Shown: one piece after another, positions 20,110 through 21,958 of the stretch
How the letters are laid out: the number at the start of each line of letters is the position of its first letter
How positions within the stretch are numbered: the stretch's first letter is position 1
Assembly: GCA_000934455.1 (NCBI GenBank)
Contig: KN889537.1
Span: 3,617 to 25,574, forward strand
Direction of reading: 5' to 3'
From: Apostichopus parvimensis
Lineage: Eukaryota; Echinodermata; Holothuroidea; Aspidochirotida; Stichopodidae
Length of the DNA: 21,958 nucleotides
The notes under the pieces: generated by a model
What the model saw: the letters and a program-made list of their open reading frames with translations, nothing else
Database searches by the model: none
What the model was told of the DNA's origin: nothing
Made by a program: the position numbers and the translations under genes

Positions 20110-20343
20110 ATGGAGCGCTCCACCTCCACGACTCCGCTGACCTCTCTGAAGAAGGACTTGCGGAAACGCGGGAAGGAATACTGCTCCAAGGAGAGATGGA
20201 TGGAGAGGTTTCCTATCAGCATCTGGGCTCCCAAGTACAACCTCTCTAAGGGGCTCCGTGACTTGATTGCAGGTTTCACTGTGGGTCTGACTGTCATTCC
20301 GCAAGGTTTAGCCTATGCTAATATTGCCAAACTGCCTCTTGAA
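20110..20343 (+). CDS. SLC26A11: SLC26-family sulfate/anion transporter (SLC26A11-like), first coding exon
   Basis: Encodes the first 78 residues of a multi-pass membrane anion exchanger. The start is the first ATG after an in-frame TGA at 20041, in good context (AGA-ATG-G). Residues 1-45 are a basic cytosolic tail (MERSTSTTPLTSLKKDLRKR). Residues 33-46 (RFPISIWAPKYNLS) match the family's RFP-I-W-P-Y stretch before the membrane. Transmembrane segment 1 is at about residues 47-73 and contains the hallmark TVGLTVIPQGLAYA. The exon ends with LPLE in phase 0 at the donor GTGAGT (20344). SLC26 proteins move sulfate, chloride, bicarbonate or oxalate; SLC26A11 is a sulfate/chloride transporter of plasma and lysosomal membranes. 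The exon is clearly more GC-rich than its flanks. The family is certain; the A11 paralogue is the best match by sequence, but echinoderms may have several related copies. Confidence 0.92.
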
Positions 20344-21097
20344 GTGAGTAATTTTTTCCGTTTTGATTTCACATCAAGTTTACTTCCAAGTTCCAGCTGC
20401 ATTGCACACAGGAGGATTAGGGATGCAACCATTTCAGAAGTGTGGGGGGAGGGGGTTGTGGGATTTATCCCCCCAGCATAAAACGTAATATGTTACATAG
20501 ATATATCACATGTATGAGCGGTGTATAACCTAACTAAGCAGTTGAAATTCTTCAACATTTTTTTTTTTTTTCTTCAGAAATTTCAAAATATTGTACCAAA
20601 ATTATTCAAAGGGGAGGGAGAACCCCCTTCCTCCGGGCATTTAATAACATCTTAGCGGCCCAGTGCAAAAATGGTGTGTGTGCATCCCCCAAGAGGAAGA
20701 TCAACATGGTTTCTCTATCAAAACTTCAGTTTTGTGATTGTGGAAAACAATTGTTGTTTATAAATTGAAAAGTTTCTTCAGTATCAAAACCAAACTTGTA
20801 CAAATCATAGAACTTTTGTTATTAATTTCAGAAATCATTTCCTTATAAGTTATAGGCTGCCATAACTTGGACACAAATACCAAGAGCCAACAGTGGACAA
20901 CAATAAGCTATTTTCTCATTCTTCATGAAAAATTTTTGTAGAAGGGAGACAAATGACATTCTCGCTGAAATGAAAATTTAAGAATCGTCAGCATCGGACC
21001 CTTAAATTTGCTTGAAATTAAGTTTTGTATGTACAATGGTTATTTAGTTGTTCCTAAGGCAACAAGCATTTCATTCCCGCACGCAAAGCATTTTTGA

Positions 21098-21205
21098 TCA
21101 CTCGGAGTCCATATCGTCTTCTTCATTACTCCTTTTCTCATAATCTATAGGATCTGGTGATATATCTTGTAAACTATTTAACAAACTGTTCAAAATACTA
21201 AAAAT
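21098..21205 (-). other. Antisense open segment with acidic C-terminal-like end (unassigned)
   Basis: On the minus strand, 35 codons are open between a TAA (21206-21208) and a TGA at 21100-21098. It ends in a charged tail EKRSNEEDDMDSE that looks more protein-like than its surroundings. An acceptor-like CTCTAAATTTTTAG lies at its upstream edge. It could be the last exon or remnant of a transposon or pseudogene on the opposite strand, or chance. I recognise no family. Confidence 0.2.
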
Positions 21206-21299
21206 TTAGAGGCAATACTAATTACCTATTATAATTAGTTGAAGTTAGCCGGTCTCCAGCAGTGGTTGCAATTTGAATCTACACTGTTGTTAATTATAT

Positions 21300-21381
21300 T
21301 GAGGGCTCCTCTGGAAAGCAGTGCTTCTGCACTGAGCAGGACTACCCTCATTAAAGATGAAATAATAAAAATATAAAAAAA
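21300..21381 (+). mobile_element. 3' tail of a truncated non-LTR retrotransposon (LINE, possibly CR1/L2-type) or derived SINE
   Basis: TGAGGGCTCCTCTGGAAAGC is followed by a hairpin CAGTGC-TTCT-GCACTG, then GAGCAGGACTACCCTCATTA and an AAT/A-rich end. This GGCTCCT-hairpin-GGACTACCCT-(AATAAA) arrangement is a recurring LINE 3' end in marine invertebrates and fish (family knowledge, recalled). Only the tail is present, as expected for 5'-truncated insertions. Confidence 0.6.
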
Positions 21382-21484
21382 TCTTAGTATAAATGTTTGA
21401 CTGTCTGTTGTCTTCTCAATTTTGATCTCATTGCTTTATAATCTCGTTATTATTACCAATGATTTGTATCCTCTTGTCACACAG

Positions 21485-21704
21485 TACGGGTTGTACTCCG
21501 CATTCATGGGTGGCTTCGTCTACATGTTCTTGGGCATGTCCAAGGACATAACGGTGGGTCCGACCGCCATCATGTCCCTCCTCGTCGCCGGTTACGGCGA
21601 ACCGTTAGGCGACGCAGAAGATGACCTCAACGATCCTACTTATGCAATATTACTGGCCTTCTTCTGTGGAATCGTTCAGCTCTTTATGGGCATCTTTCAT
21701 CTCG
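21485..21704 (+). CDS. SLC26A11: SLC26-family sulfate/anion transporter (SLC26A11-like), second coding exon
   Basis: 220 bp, adding 73 complete codons (residues 79-151) and the first base of codon 152. It begins YGLYSAFMGGFVYMFLGMSK, which with the preceding LPLE matches the SLC26 sulfate-transporter signature (P-x-Y-G-L-Y ... G-x-S-K). Then DITVGPTAIMSLLV forms the short segment lining the anion site, and YAILLAFFCGIVQLFMGIFH is the next membrane helix. Between them is an acidic linker, GEPLGDAEDDLNDPT, that appears longer than in vertebrate SLC26A11. The first residues usually read PPQ-YGLY; here the junction gives LE-YGLY. The exon ends at donor GGTAAGT (intron from 21705) in phase 1. Vertebrate SLC26A11 has about 600 residues, so roughly three quarters of the protein, including the C-terminal STAS domain, lies beyond the window. 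Confidence 0.92.
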
Positions 21705-21774
21705 GTAAGTCTAACAGGAAAAGAAGGAAGCTTATCTATGATCCTCCCCTATGAATATTCATAGTTTCATCAAG

Positions 21775-21840
21775 GATAGTTAATTAGATAGTTAATTAGA
21801 ATAATTAGATAAATTAATTAGATAGTCAATTAGATAGTTG
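21775..21840. repeat. AATTAGATAGTT-type tandem repeat
   Basis: About five imperfect units of 11-13 bp, all variations on GATAGTTAATTA. Confidence 0.8.
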
Positions 21841-21849
21841 CTTCGTATC

Positions 21850-21958
21850 AAACAGTCAAACAGACAGACAGAGAGACAGATGGGCAGATGGAGAGACAAA
21901 GGGACACAGACAGTGAGACAGATAGACAAACATATAGATGGACAGACAGACAGATATA
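21850..21958. repeat. (CAGA)n / (GACA)n microsatellite
   Basis: Imperfect tetranucleotide repeat with GACA and GATG interruptions that runs to the end of the window, so its true length is unknown. Confidence 0.85.

Larger units (their letters stand above)
20344..21484 (+). other. SLC26A11: Intron 1 of the SLC26 gene
   Basis: 1141 bp, GT-AG, phase 0: donor GTGAGTAA at 20344, acceptor TTGTCACACAG ending 21484. The frame open past the donor to 20481 is read-through into the intron. G/C-rich patches at 20443-20476 and 20611-20635 and a T run at 20561-20571 are low complexity. It contains a LINE-type 3' tail (21300-21381) and an antisense open segment (21098-21205). Confidence 0.88.
21705..21958 (+). 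other. SLC26A11: Start of intron 2 of the SLC26 gene
   Basis: Donor GTAAGT at 21705. The intron begins with a 16-bp palindrome CTATGAATATTCATAG at 21749-21764 and then runs into two simple repeats. The frame open to 21754 is read-through. Confidence 0.8.

Noticed and set aside
20344-20481. Coding continuation of SLC26 exon 1 beyond 20343
   Set aside because: A consensus donor GTGAGT starts at 20344, and the residues beyond it do not match the family, which resumes at 21485.

Overview
This window reads as nuclear DNA from a marine invertebrate. It is AT-rich and intron/intergenic-dominated, with GT-AG splice sites, many short homopolymer G/C tracts, and old DNA-transposon, Penelope-like and LINE fragments. 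Recurring words such as AGGCCTA and CCTAACGT and the repeat families fit an echinoderm or another ambulacrarian (for example a sea cucumber). That placement is inference, not proof. No bacterial, phage or CRISPR feature is present.

The one confident host gene is at the right edge: the first two coding exons of an SLC26-family sulfate/anion transporter, closest to SLC26A11, on the + strand (20110-20343 and 21485-21704). They join in phase 0, and the second exon ends at a phase-1 donor, so the gene continues past the window. A strong splice acceptor 81 bases before the ATG suggests an upstream non-coding exon whose location and promoter I cannot identify.

Left part (1-4800): a truncated transposon end (1-171); a complete 1330-bp non-autonomous hAT-like element (1271-2600) with matching 16-bp ends and a perfect 5-bp target duplication, carrying two clusters of ACGCGT motifs about 20 bp apart; and a 34-bp perfect palindrome (4686-4719).

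Middle part (4800-12600): mostly non-coding. It holds a 34-bp tandem duplication, a possible spliced exon (7772-7962), a 21-bp minisatellite (9611-9900) and a long G-rich tract (11925-11988).

Penelope-like element (about 12640-14090): a decayed retroelement with the end of the reverse transcriptase, a GIY-YIG endonuclease, and hammerhead-like motifs on both sides, plus an inverted motif copy.

Right part (14090-21958): non-coding sequence with G-rich and diverged tandem repeats, then the SLC26 gene. Its first intron holds a LINE 3' tail and its second intron opens with microsatellites. Most short ORFs across the window look like chance frames. The best candidate for something under-described is the ACGCGT array inside the hAT-like element, which may be a set of subterminal transposase-binding sites.
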